A DNA stretch of 11,561 bases from Deltaproteobacteria bacterium (GCA_003105225.1 PQAK01000206.1:1-11561); one strand, 5' to 3'. Counted from the first letter of the stretch, positions 1 to 7,472 are shown. Notes: generated by a model from the letters alone, not told the origin. A program made the numbers and translations.

Positions 1-1
1 G

Positions 2-826
2 ACGGTGGCGATCGACCACCGGGAGTGGCTGGGGAAGACCCTGCGGGAGATCGCAGCGGAAAAAGCGGGGATCTTCCGCCCCGGGGTGCCGGTGCTGTTG
101 GGACGGCTGACGGGAGCGGCGCGGAAGGTCGCCCTCCGAAGGGCGCTGGAGATCGGCGCACCGGTCTGGGAATCCGGCCGGGATTTCGGGTGGGAGGAGG
201 CTTCCCCGGGGCGCATTCGCATCCGCCTGCCCGGCATCGCGGTTTCCGCGGTCCGCCCGGGGATGGCCGGGGATTTCCAGCGGGACAACGCCGCGCTCGC
301 CTGCGCCGCCGCGTGGCGATGGGCCACCGCGCACGGGGGGTCGTCGGGGGCATTCCGTCGCGCGGCGGCGGAAGGGATCGCCCGCGCCCGCTGGCCGGGG
401 CGTTTCTGCCCGCTTCCGGGCAGGGGAAACCGGGGAGCATGGACGGACGGAGCGCACAACCCGCACGCGGCCGCCGTGCTGGCGCGCGAGCTGGGGAAAA
501 TGAGAACGGGCGGCGGGACCGGCCGGGTCATCGCGCTGTGGAGCATGCTCGGGGACAAGGACCGGTCCGGGTTTTTACGGGAGATGTCCCGGGCGGTGGA
601 CGGGTGGGTGCCGTACCCGATGGAGCACGAGCGGGCGGCGGCGCTTCGGGACCTCGCGGCCGCTTGCTCGAGAAGGAGACTCCCCGTGCGCCCGGCGAAC
701 GATTTCCCGGAGGGGTGGAGCATCGCCCGGAAGTGGGCCGGCGCGGGAGGGATGGTGGTGATCGTGTGCGGCTCCCTGGCGGCGGTGGGGGATGCGTTCC
801 GGCACCGCGTCGGAAGGATCCCATGA
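2..826 (+). CDS. folC: FolC, folylpolyglutamate/dihydrofolate synthase, C-terminal part (5' end outside window)
   Basis: This Mur-ligase-like enzyme adds glutamate to folates in the cytoplasm and, in bifunctional forms, also makes dihydrofolate from dihydropteroate. The reading frame is already open at the left edge, so the N-terminal P-loop part is missing and about 274 residues remain. Visible family marks are the stretch TVAIDHREWLGKTLREIAAE followed by KAGIFRPG at the very start (the IGLDH...LG.T...IA.EKAGI.. block of FolC), GDFQRDNAALA (the G.HQ..NA block), and DGAHNP at 446-463, which opens the C-terminal domain. The GTG at position 5 is internal, not a start. The stop codon overlaps the lptD start (ATGA, 823-826), which implies translational coupling. 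Whether the enzyme is mono- or bifunctional cannot be judged from this fragment. The family call is secure. Confidence 0.95.
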   Translation, partial: TVAIDHREWLGKTLREIAAEKAGIFRPGVPVLLGRLTGAARKVALRRALEIGAPVWESGRDFGWEEASPGRIRIRLPGIAVSAVRPGMAGDFQRDNAALACAAAWRWATAHGGSSGAFRRAAAEGIARARWPGRFCPLPGRGNRGAWTDGAHNPHAAAVLARELGKMRTGGGTGRVIALWSMLGDKDRSGFLREMSRAVDGWVPYPMEHERAAALRDLAAACSRRRLPVRPANDFPEGWSIARKWAGAGGMVVIVCGSLAAVGDAFRHRVGRIP

Positions 827-2982
827 AACCCGGCGCCGCCGCGGCGGGATCGCTTCTCCTGGTGTTCCTGGCGTGGGCCGGCGCGCCGCGCGCCGCGAAC
901 CTGCTGCCGGGAAATGCGCTTACGATGGGGCGGCCCGGTTCCGAGGTGGTGCTCGGATCGCCCGTGACGCTGAATGCGGATAACCTCGAATACAACGAGG
1001 ATACCGGCGTCGCGCTCGCCGAAGGAAACGTCGAACTCGGATTCGGCAACCGGAACATCCGCGCGGACCGCATCCGGTACGATTCCCGCAGCGGCGAGGC
1101 GGAGATGCTGGGGCGCGTCCACTACAAGGACGAGGGGGACGAGTTCTCCTTCGAACGCATCGTCCTGAACCTGGACACGGAGCTCGGGGTCCTCTATAAG
1201 GGCACCATCCGCCTCAGCGCCAACAACTACCAGATCTCGAGCGAAAAGATCGAGAAGACGGGGCCCCGGACCTTCATGATCCAGAAGGGATCGCTCACGA
1301 CCTGCCCCTGCGACCCCGAACCGGACTGGAAGTTCGACGTGAGGCGCTCCAGGGTCACCATCGACGGGTACGCGACCGCAAAGGACGCGACGTTCCGGGT
1401 GCGAGGGGTTCCCGTCCTGTGGCTCCCCTGGGCCGCGTTTCCCGTGAAGCTCACCCGCCAGAGCGGCTTCCTGCTGCCGAACTTCTCGCACAGCGGGACG
1501 AAGGGGTACACCTTCCAGCTTCCGTACTACTGGGCGATCAACCGCTGGAGCGACGCGACCTTCACGCTCGAGGAAATGAGCCGGCGGGGTCCCCGGCCGG
1601 AAGGGGAATACCGGTACGTCCTGAATCGCGATTCGGAGGGCGAGGTGCACGTGTCGTCCTACCACGACAAGGAGACGGGAGGCGGCCGGCACCGGACTTA
1701 CGGGATGAACCGGTACCGCGGCGGAACGGGCTGGACCTCCAATTCCCGGTGGGACCTGGCTTCCGACGGACAGTATTACCTCGACCTGGTCGAGGAGGAC
1801 ATCCTGCGGACGGGTAGAAATATCCCCTCCCGGGGGTTCCTGTCGTACGGGGGCGACCGTAGCGTCGCGGCGATGTCCGCGGTGTTCGTGAAGGGGACGC
1901 AGGGGACGTTCGACGACAACGCGGTCCAGAGGCTGCCCGAGGCATCGATCACCATCCTGCCGGCGGGGGTGGGGGGATCGTCGATCGACGCCTCGGCGGA
2001 GATGAGCGCCGCCTACTTTTACCGGAGCCTGGGAGAGCGCGACCTGCGGGGAAGGGGATCCGCGGAGGTGTCCCGGACGTTCACGCTCTACCCGTCGGTG
2101 ACGGCCACCCCGTTCCTTTTCGCGGATTTCCTGGGCTCCTACCCGGTGTCGGAACCGGGAGGGGCGGGGAACGCGGGAAGGATCCTTCCCGGCGGCGGGG
2201 CGAGGATCGAGGCCGACTTCGGCCGGACATTCCGGAAGCGCGACGGGACCTCCCTGCTCCACGTGGTCCAGACGAGCACTTCGTTCCGCTGGATCCCGTC
2301 GACGAACCAGGAGGACATTCCCGTCACGGACGCCTGGTCGCGCGTCGGCGAGCAGCAGCAGTTCACGTTTTCCGTGACCCAGCGGCTTCTCCGGGTCGAC
2401 AGGCCGACGGGTCCGTTCGAACTGGCCTCCCTGGTCGTGGAATGGGCGCTGGACGTCGGCGGGAGGGATCCCACGGGCTCCCCGTACATCGACCCGATGG
2501 CGCCCTTCGTGCGGTCGCTTCGTGACGAGATCGACCTGGCGGCGGGGCGGACGACGGGGCGCCGCGATGCGGCTTCCGACGTCTACACGCGCTTCCAGGT
2601 GCGTCCGGGCTCGAAATGGCTCCTGAAGGGGGAGATGCTGTTCCAGGCGGACGAAGGCCGGTTCACGACCGCCTCCGTGGGGGGGGAGTGGAAGGAGTCG
2701 GAGGAGAGCCGCGCTCTCCTCGAATACCGGAACTCCCGCGGCCTGAACGAGGATATCCACGCCCTGTTCGCATTCCGGCTGCACCGGTTCCTGGGAATCA
2801 AGACCGACCTGAACTATTCGCTGAAGAACGAGCAGCTGGTGCAGGGCGCGGCCACGTTCACCCTGCATCCGAAAAGCGAATGCTGGAGCGTCGGGCTGGA
2901 GACCAGCCGCAAGACGAAGCCCGACGAAACCAGCTACAAGCTCCTTTTTTCCCTGAAAGGGATGGGAGGGACGGGAAAATAG
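823..2982 (+). CDS. lptD: LptD, LPS-assembly outer-membrane protein
   Basis: LptD is the outer-membrane beta-barrel that, with the lipoprotein LptE, inserts LPS into the outer leaflet. The product is 719 aa. I chose ATG 823 because it overlaps the folC stop and begins a clear signal peptide: a hydrophobic core at about residues 9-20 (GSLLLVFLAWAG), then APRAA with likely cleavage near residue 25. Residues about 45-160 form the periplasmic OstA/jellyroll domain (LNADNLEYNEDTGVALAEGN, IRADRIRYD). The LptD signature TTCPCDPEPDW is at 159-169, followed by VPVLWLPW..FP and SGFLLPNF (about 197-221) leading into the barrel. The only cysteines in the whole protein are C161, C163 and C687, the last near the C-terminus (ECWSV), where E. 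coli has its paired disulfide cysteines. The frame is open upstream of 823 as well, but that stretch is folC read out of frame. The family call is secure. Confidence 0.95.
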   Translation: MKPGAAAAGSLLLVFLAWAGAPRAANLLPGNALTMGRPGSEVVLGSPVTLNADNLEYNEDTGVALAEGNVELGFGNRNIRADRIRYDSRSGEAEMLGRVHYKDEGDEFSFERIVLNLDTELGVLYKGTIRLSANNYQISSEKIEKTGPRTFMIQKGSLTTCPCDPEPDWKFDVRRSRVTIDGYATAKDATFRVRGVPVLWLPWAAFPVKLTRQSGFLLPNFSHSGTKGYTFQLPYYWAINRWSDATFTLEEMSRRGPRPEGEYRYVLNRDSEGEVHVSSYHDKETGGGRHRTYGMNRYRGGTGWTSNSRWDLASDGQYYLDLVEEDILRTGRNIPSRGFLSYGGDRSVAAMSAVFVKGTQGTFDDNAVQRLPEASITILPAGVGGSSIDASAEMSAAYFYRSLGERDLRGRGSAEVSRTFTLYPSVTATPFLFADFLGSYPVSEPGGAGNAGRILPGGGARIEADFGRTFRKRDGTSLLHVVQTSTSFRWIPSTNQEDIPVTDAWSRVGEQQQFTFSVTQRLLRVDRPTGPFELASLVVEWALDVGGRDPTGSPYIDPMAPFVRSLRDEIDLAAGRTTGRRDAASDVYTRFQVRPGSKWLLKGEMLFQADEGRFTTASVGGEWKESEESRALLEYRNSRGLNEDIHALFAFRLHRFLGIKTDLNYSLKNEQLVQGAATFTLHPKSECWSVGLETSRKTKPDETSYKLLFSLKGMGGTGK

Positions 2983-2984
2983 CG

Positions 2985-3848
2985 ATGGAACGGATGTTGA
3001 TCACCGGCGCGAACGGCCTGCTGGGGAGGGAGATCGCCGACCGGTTCCGAGGGGAATACGAACTGCTGGCCATCGACTTCGCCGAGTGCGACGTCACCCG
3101 GCCGGCGGATTGCCGGAGAGTCATCGGGGACTTCCGCCCCGCGGTCGTCGTGCACTGCGCGGCATACACGGCGGTCGACCGGGCGGAGGAAGAGGAGGCG
3201 AAAGCGCTTGCCGTCAACCGCGACGGAACGAGGAACGTCGCCCGGGAATGCAGGGAGCACGGGGCCCTGGTGGTGACGTTCGGCACCGACTACATCTTCG
3301 ACGGATCTTCGTCCCGCCCGTACGCGGAGGACGACCCGGCATCCCCCCTCTCCGCCTACGGGAGGAGCAAATGGGAAGCGGAAGAGGCGCTGCGGACCGA
3401 GGCCCCGGACCACCTGCTCATCCGGTCGCAATGGCTGTTCGGCCCGTACGGCAGGAACTTCATCTTCGCCGTCCTGGACAGGGCGGGGCGGGGGGAACCG
3501 CTCCGGGTCGTTTCCGACCAGAGGGGCTGCCCGACCTACGCGCGCGACCTCGCGGCGGCCGCGAAGCGGCTGCTGGACGCGGGCGCCCGGGGGACGTTCC
3601 ACTTCTCGAACGAAGGCGAGGCCACGTGGTACGACCTGGCGGCTTTCGTACTGTCCCGCGCCGTCCCGGGACCGGTTTCCCTTTCGCCGGCCAGGACGGC
3701 GGAGCTGTCGTATCCCGCCCCGCGTCCGCTCTACTCGGTGCTGGGAAAGGGGAAATACCGGAAGGCGACGGGAGAAGTCCCCAGGCGCTGGGAGGAAGCC
3801 GTGACGGAATTCCTGAAAACAATGCGGGAAAGGGGGAACGTCGGATGA
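2985..3848 (+). CDS. rfbD: dTDP-4-dehydrorhamnose reductase (RmlD/RfbD family)
   Basis: This is an extended short-chain dehydrogenase expected to reduce dTDP-4-dehydro-L-rhamnose to dTDP-L-rhamnose, the sugar donor for O-antigen and other surface glycans. The product is 287 aa, close to the usual RmlD length. Visible motifs are the Rossmann loop TGANGLLG (residues 7-14), the family hallmark AAYTAVDRAE (59-68), TDYIFDG (101-107), the catalytic pair Y125/K129 in SAYGRSKWEAE, QWLFGPYGRNFI (149-160) and SDQRGCPTYARDLA (177-190). ATG 2985 sits 2 nt after the lptD stop with a GGGAGGG some 15 nt upstream; ATG 2994 (residue 4) is an alternative start, equally compatible with the fold. The stop overlaps the next gene by 4 nt. 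rmlA, rmlB and rmlC are not in the window, so the exact substrate is inferred from the family. Confidence 0.88.
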   Translation: MERMLITGANGLLGREIADRFRGEYELLAIDFAECDVTRPADCRRVIGDFRPAVVVHCAAYTAVDRAEEEEAKALAVNRDGTRNVARECREHGALVVTFGTDYIFDGSSSRPYAEDDPASPLSAYGRSKWEAEEALRTEAPDHLLIRSQWLFGPYGRNFIFAVLDRAGRGEPLRVVSDQRGCPTYARDLAAAAKRLLDAGARGTFHFSNEGEATWYDLAAFVLSRAVPGPVSLSPARTAELSYPAPRPLYSVLGKGKYRKATGEVPRRWEEAVTEFLKTMRERGNVG

Positions 3849-4786
3849 TGCGCATCCTGGTCACGGGAGGGGCGGGGTTCATCGGGTCGCACGTCGCGGA
3901 CGCCTGCGTGGCGGGCGGGAACGAGGTCATGGTGATCGACGATCTTTCCTCGGGGAAAAAGGAGCAGGTCCCCGCCGAGGCGAGGTTCGTCCTGTGCGAC
4001 GTGACCTCGGATACCGCCGTCGAGGCGGTCCGGACGTTCCGGCCCGAGATCCTCATCCACCATGCCGCGCAGATCAACGTGCGCGCCTCCGTCGCCGACC
4101 CGCAGTTCGACGCGCAGGTCAATATCCTGGGCTCGATCCGCCTCCTGGAGGCGGCGAGGGGCAACGGCGTCCGGAAATTCATCTTCGCGTCCTCGGGGGG
4201 GGCGGGGTACGGGGAGCAGGAGCGGTTTCCCGCCGACGAGAGCCACCCGGTCCGCCCGGTCAGCCCGTACGGGGCCGCCAAGATGTCCGTGGAGCTCTAC
4301 CTCAACTATTACCGCGCCCAGTACGGGCTCGACTACACGGCGCTGCGGTACTCCAACGTGTACGGGCCGCGGCAGGATCCCCACGGGGAGGCGGGCGTGG
4401 TCGCCATCTTCGCGGAGCGGCTCCTGAAGGGGCAGACCGCCGTCGTGAACGGGGACGGGGAGCAGACGCGGGACTTCGTCTACGTCGGGGACGTGGTGCG
4501 CGCGAACCTCGCCGCCCTTTCGCGGGGCGAAGGCCTCTCCGTCAACATCGGCACCGGCGTCGAGACGAGCGTCAACACGGTCTTCCGGATCCTGCGGGAC
4601 CTGGCCGGGAGCCGGCAGGAGGAAATCCACGGGCCGGCGATGCCGGGGGAGCAGCGGCGCTCCTGCCTCGAAAACAGGATGGCGTCCTACGAGCTGGGAT
4701 GGTATCCTGAAACGTCATTGGAGGAAGGTCTCGCCCGCACGCTGGAATTCTTCCGCGAAAAAATCAAAAACGCCGGCACGTGGTAG
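3845..4786 (+). CDS. galE: NAD-dependent nucleotide-sugar epimerase, UDP-glucose 4-epimerase (GalE)-like
   Basis: This extended SDR enzyme most likely interconverts UDP-glucose and UDP-galactose (or the GlcNAc/GalNAc pair), supplying sugars for LPS or capsule. The product is 313 aa. Visible motifs are the NAD-binding loop TGGAGFIG (residues 7-14), IDDLSSG (31-37), HHAAQ (72-76), the catalytic-serine region FASSGGAGYGE (114-124), catalytic Y142/K146 in SPYGAAK, LRYSNVYGPRQDP followed by GEAGVVAIF, and DGEQTRDFVYVGDVV. The block after the serines usually reads GGA(V/I)YG in this subgroup, and here the V/I is G. ATG 3845 overlaps the rmlD stop (ATGA); the next codon is also ATG (3848), so the start is uncertain by one residue. 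Sequence cannot settle substrate specificity. A dTDP- or UDP-sugar epimerase acting with the neighbouring reductase is possible. Confidence 0.82.
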   Translation: MMRILVTGGAGFIGSHVADACVAGGNEVMVIDDLSSGKKEQVPAEARFVLCDVTSDTAVEAVRTFRPEILIHHAAQINVRASVADPQFDAQVNILGSIRLLEAARGNGVRKFIFASSGGAGYGEQERFPADESHPVRPVSPYGAAKMSVELYLNYYRAQYGLDYTALRYSNVYGPRQDPHGEAGVVAIFAERLLKGQTAVVNGDGEQTRDFVYVGDVVRANLAALSRGEGLSVNIGTGVETSVNTVFRILRDLAGSRQEEIHGPAMPGEQRRSCLENRMASYELGWYPETSLEEGLARTLEFFREKIKNAGTW

Positions 4787-4788
4787 GA

Positions 4789-6588
4789 ATGCGCATCGAG
4801 CACATCCGCAATTTTTCCATCATCGCCCACATCGACCACGGGAAATCCACCCTGGCCGACCGGCTCCTGGAGGCCACCGGCACCCTCTCGGAGCGGGAGA
4901 AGGTGGACCAGTTCCTGGACAAGATGGACATCGAGCGGGAACGCGGGATCACCATCAAGGCCCAGACGGTCCGGATGCGGTACGCCGCGAAGGACGGGAA
5001 GGAATACGTCCTGAACCTCATCGACACGCCCGGGCACGTCGATTTCTCCTACGAAGTCTCCCGCAGCCTCTGCGCCTGCGAGGGGGCGATCCTGGTCGTG
5101 GACGCCTCGCAGGGGGTGGAGGCCCAGACGCTGGCCAACGTCTACATGGCCCTCGAGCAGAACCTCGAGGTCATCCCGGTCCTGAACAAGATCGACCTTC
5201 CCAACGCCGAACCGGACCGGGTGAAGCAGGAGATCGAGGACGTTGTCGGGCTGGACACCCGGGAGATCATCGCCGCGAGCGCCAAGAAAGGGGTGGGCGT
5301 CGAGGAGATCCTGGAGCGGGTCGTACAGAAAATCCCGCCGCCCTCGGGAGACCCCGCGGCTCCCCCCAAGGGGTTGATCGTCGACTCCTGGTTCGACAAC
5401 TACCAGGGCGTCGTCATCCTCTCCCGGATGTTCGACGGGACCCTGCGGCCGGGCCAGAAGATCATCCTCATGTCCACCGGCAACGCGTTCGAGATCCAGA
5501 AGGTCGGCGTCTTCTGCCCCCACCCCAGGGAGGTCGATTCCCTGGGGCCCGGCGACGTGGGGTTCGTCATCGCCAACATCAAGGACCTCAAGGAGACCAA
5601 GATCGGCGACACGATCACCGACGCGCGGAACCGCGCCGCGGTGCCCCTGCCGGGGTTCAAGGTCGTGCGGCCGATGGTGTTCGCCGGCGTCTACCCCGTG
5701 GTCTCCGACGAGTACGGACAGCTGCGCACCGCCATCGAGAAGCTTCGCCTGAACGACGCCTCGTTCACCGCCGAGCCGGAGAACTCGGTGGCGCTGGGGT
5801 TCGGCTTCCGGTGCGGGTTCCTCGGCCTGCTCCACATGGAGATCATCCAGGAGCGGCTCGAACGGGAATACGGGGTGGAGCTCATCACCACCGCGCCCAC
5901 CGTCGGATACCGCGCCGTGAAGAAGGACGGCACGGTGGAACTGGTGGACAGCCCGGCGCGGCTGCCCGAACCGCTCGCCCTCGACCACATCGAGGAGCCG
6001 TTCATCCTGGCGACCATGCACCTGCCGGCGGAGTACCTGGGGGCCGTCCTCAAGCTGTGCGAGGAGCGGCGCGGGGTGCAGCGGCAGATGAAGTTCGTCT
6101 CGGCGAACCGGGTCATCCTCGAGTACGAGCTGCCGCTGAACGAGATCGTCCTCGACTTCTACGACAGGCTCAAGACCGCCTCCCGCGGCTACGCCTCCAT
6201 GGACTACGAATTCCTCGAGTTCCGGCGGTCCGACCTGGTCCGGCTCGACATCCTCCTGAACGGGGAGCCGGTGGACGCCCTTTCCCTGATCGTCCACCGG
6301 GACAACGCCTACCCGAAGGGGAAGGAGGTCACCGAGAGGCTGCGGAAGCTGATCCCCCGCCAGATGTTCGAGGTGGTCATCCAGGCGGCGATCGGCGCCA
6401 AGGTCATCGCCCGGGAGTCGGTCAAGGCGATCCGGAAGAACGTCATCGCGAAATGCTACGGCGGGGACATCACCCGGAAGCGGAAGCTGCTGGAGAAGCA
6501 GAAGGAAGGGAAGAAGCGGATGAAGCAGGTGGGGACGGTGGAGATCCCGCAGGAGGCCTTCCTTTCCATCCTGAAGGTCAAGGAATAA
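4789..6588 (+). CDS. lepA: LepA, elongation factor 4 (ribosome-associated GTPase)
   Basis: LepA/EF4 is a translational GTPase that binds the ribosome and is implicated in back-translocation and in 30S subunit biogenesis. The product is 599 aa, the normal length. GTPase motifs are all present: G1 AHIDHGKST (residues 13-21), the G2 region RGITIKAQ, G3 DTPGHVDF, G4 NKIDLP and G5 SAKKG. The LepA-specific C-terminal domain ends with KVIARESVKAIRKNVIAKC, YGGDITRKRKLLEKQKEGKK and RMKQVG. I prefer ATG 4789 because the protein then begins MRIEHIRNFSIIAHIDHGKS, the usual LepA N-terminus. An in-frame GTG at 4780 would add three residues and overlap the galE stop by 7 nt. Only 2 nt separate the galE stop from ATG 4789. 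lepB follows, the same pairing as in E. coli. Confidence 0.97.
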   Translation: MRIEHIRNFSIIAHIDHGKSTLADRLLEATGTLSEREKVDQFLDKMDIERERGITIKAQTVRMRYAAKDGKEYVLNLIDTPGHVDFSYEVSRSLCACEGAILVVDASQGVEAQTLANVYMALEQNLEVIPVLNKIDLPNAEPDRVKQEIEDVVGLDTREIIAASAKKGVGVEEILERVVQKIPPPSGDPAAPPKGLIVDSWFDNYQGVVILSRMFDGTLRPGQKIILMSTGNAFEIQKVGVFCPHPREVDSLGPGDVGFVIANIKDLKETKIGDTITDARNRAAVPLPGFKVVRPMVFAGVYPVVSDEYGQLRTAIEKLRLNDASFTAEPENSVALGFGFRCGFLGLLHMEIIQERLEREYGVELITTAPTVGYRAVKKDGTVELVDSPARLPEPLALDHIEEPFILATMHLPAEYLGAVLKLCEERRGVQRQMKFVSANRVILEYELPLNEIVLDFYDRLKTASRGYASMDYEFLEFRRSDLVRLDILLNGEPVDALSLIVHRDNAYPKGKEVTERLRKLIPRQMFEVVIQAAIGAKVIARESVKAIRKNVIAKCYGGDITRKRKLLEKQKEGKKRMKQVGTVEIPQEAFLSILKVKE

Positions 6589-6615
6589 TATGGGTAGCAG
6601 GAGCAGGCGACATCC

Positions 6616-7287
6616 ATGAGGCCGACGATGCGGCAAGAACCGGTTCCGGGGCGGAAAGGCAAGGTCCGGGAGTACGTCGAGGCGTTCGCCGTCGCGCTGC
6701 TGATCGCCCTCGTCGTGCGCACCCTGGTGATCCAGGCGTTCAAGATCCCCTCCAGTTCCATGGAGAACACGCTGCTGATCGGGGACCACATCTTCGTGAA
6801 CAAGTTCATCTACGGATACCACGTCCCGTTCACCAAGGGCCGGATTCTCCAGATCCGCCCCCCCCGGCGCGGGGACATCATCGTGTTCGTCTTCCCCGAG
6901 GACCCGAGCAAGGACTTCATCAAGCGCGTCATCGGGGTGCCGGGGGACACCGTCGAAATCCGCAGCAAACGGGTCTATATCAACGGCGCCCCCCTGAGGG
7001 AGAACTACGTCCGGTTCGCCGACGGCGACACGATCGACGCGTTCGTCCGGGGGAGGGACAACCTTCCCCCGGTAAAGGTCCCTCGCGGAAAACTGTTCGT
7101 CATGGGGGACAACCGCGACCGGTCGTACGACTCGCGGTTCTGGGGGTTCGTCGACCAGGACGCGGTCGTCGGGGAGGCGATGTTCATTTACTTCTCCATC
7201 GACTGGAGCGGCGGCGTCGGGTGGGCCGAGGTCTGGCGGTACCCCGACCTGGTGCGGTGGAGCCGCATCGGGCAGGTTCTTCACTGA
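6616..7287 (+). CDS. lepB: LepB, signal peptidase I
   Basis: This membrane-bound serine protease removes signal peptides from exported proteins on the periplasmic side of the inner membrane. The product is 223 aa with a short basic cytosolic start and one predicted membrane helix (about residues 21-39). Signature motifs are box B KIPSSSMENTLLIGD with nucleophile S48, GDIIVFVFPEDPSKDFIKRV with general base K103 followed by IGVPGDTVEI, and FVMGDNRDRSYDSRFWGFV (box E). It begins 27 nt after lepA with AGGAG at 6599-6603, 12 nt before ATG 6616. ATG 6628 (residue 5), preceded by GAGG, is an alternative start and removes only four residues. No hairpin terminator lies directly after the stop, so transcription may run on into the pyr leader. 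Confidence 0.96.
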   Translation: MRPTMRQEPVPGRKGKVREYVEAFAVALLIALVVRTLVIQAFKIPSSSMENTLLIGDHIFVNKFIYGYHVPFTKGRILQIRPPRRGDIIVFVFPEDPSKDFIKRVIGVPGDTVEIRSKRVYINGAPLRENYVRFADGDTIDAFVRGRDNLPPVKVPRGKLFVMGDNRDRSYDSRFWGFVDQDAVVGEAMFIYFSIDWSGGVGWAEVWRYPDLVRWSRIGQVLH

Positions 7288-7315
7288 ACGGTTCCCCGGG
7301 ATTCCCCGAATCCTG

Positions 7316-7345
7316 TTGACGGAAAGGAGGCTCCCGGGGTACGAT
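7316..7345 (+). promoter_or_regulatory. Predicted sigma70 promoter of the pyr operon
   Basis: A -35 box TTGACG (7316-7321) and a -10 box TACGAT (7340-7345) are separated by 18 nt and lie just downstream of lepB. Transcription would begin near 7350-7353, just before the 5' arm of the PyrR hairpin, which is the geometry expected for an attenuated leader. The G-rich piece AAAGGAGG between the boxes resembles a ribosome binding site, but no start codon in a usable frame follows it. The call rests on consensus match and position only. Confidence 0.6.
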
Positions 7346-7354
7346 CAGTTCCGG

Positions 7355-7387
7355 CCTTTTAAGCTAATCCCGTGAGGTTAGCAAAGG
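7355..7387 (+). promoter_or_regulatory. PyrR-binding RNA element (anti-antiterminator hairpin)
   Basis: The transcript can fold into a two-part hairpin: a lower stem CCUUU/AAAGG (7355-7359 with 7383-7387), an asymmetric internal loop UAA (7360-7362), and an upper stem GCUAA/UUAGC (7363-7367 with 7378-7382) capped by UCC-CGUGA-GG. The 7366-7387 strand fits the PyrR recognition consensus known from Bacillus leaders, ARUCCNGNGAGGYU followed a few nt later by ARG. In that system PyrR with bound UMP stabilises this hairpin, blocks the antiterminator and lets the downstream terminator form. The element precedes pyrR itself, so autoregulation is expected. Its exact sequence match, perfect stem pairing and position make the call strong, although I could not run a covariance model. 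Confidence 0.88.
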
Positions 7388-7412
7388 ATGCGCAACCGTT
7401 GACGACCGTGCC

Positions 7413-7444
7413 GCCTCCCCGCTCCCATGGGGAGGCTTTTTTTT
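7413..7444 (+). terminator. Intrinsic attenuator/terminator in the pyr leader
   Basis: A perfect 8-bp stem, GCCTCCCC (7413-7420) pairing with GGGGAGGC (7429-7436), encloses an 8-nt loop and runs straight into eight T residues (7437-7444). It is a textbook Rho-independent terminator, placed 25 nt after the PyrR hairpin and 43 nt before the pyrR start. It is therefore the expected regulated terminator of a pyr attenuator, and it would also stop read-through from the lepA-lepB unit. A clear competing antiterminator is harder to see. The best candidate pairs GAGG of the PyrR loop (7374-7377) with CCTC of the terminator stem (7414-7417). Confidence 0.93.
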
Positions 7445-7472
7445 GTCCAACCGCATGCCTGGGCAAACCTCC

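Noticed and set aside
3086..3844. In-frame extension of the galE-like gene far upstream into rmlD
   Set aside because: The extension is rmlD read in another frame. The Rossmann motif begins right after ATG 3845, and the ATGA overlap gives a natural start.
4780..4788. GTG start for lepA three codons upstream
   Set aside because: Possible, but the ATG at 4789 gives the standard LepA N-terminus and avoids overlap with galE. The difference is three residues only.
4687..7284. Very long minus-strand open frame (865 codons) opposite lepA and lepB
   Set aside because: It is the mirror of two secure conserved genes. It is rich in D, V, L, H and P as expected for antisense of GC-rich codons, has no recognisable domain, and starts and ends with the sense genes.
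7325..7339. AAAGGAGG followed by GC-rich sequence as a possible ribosome binding site of a small gene after lepB
   Set aside because: No usable start codon follows at suitable spacing, and the stretch lies between the -35 and -10 boxes of the predicted promoter, so it is probably not transcribed from there.
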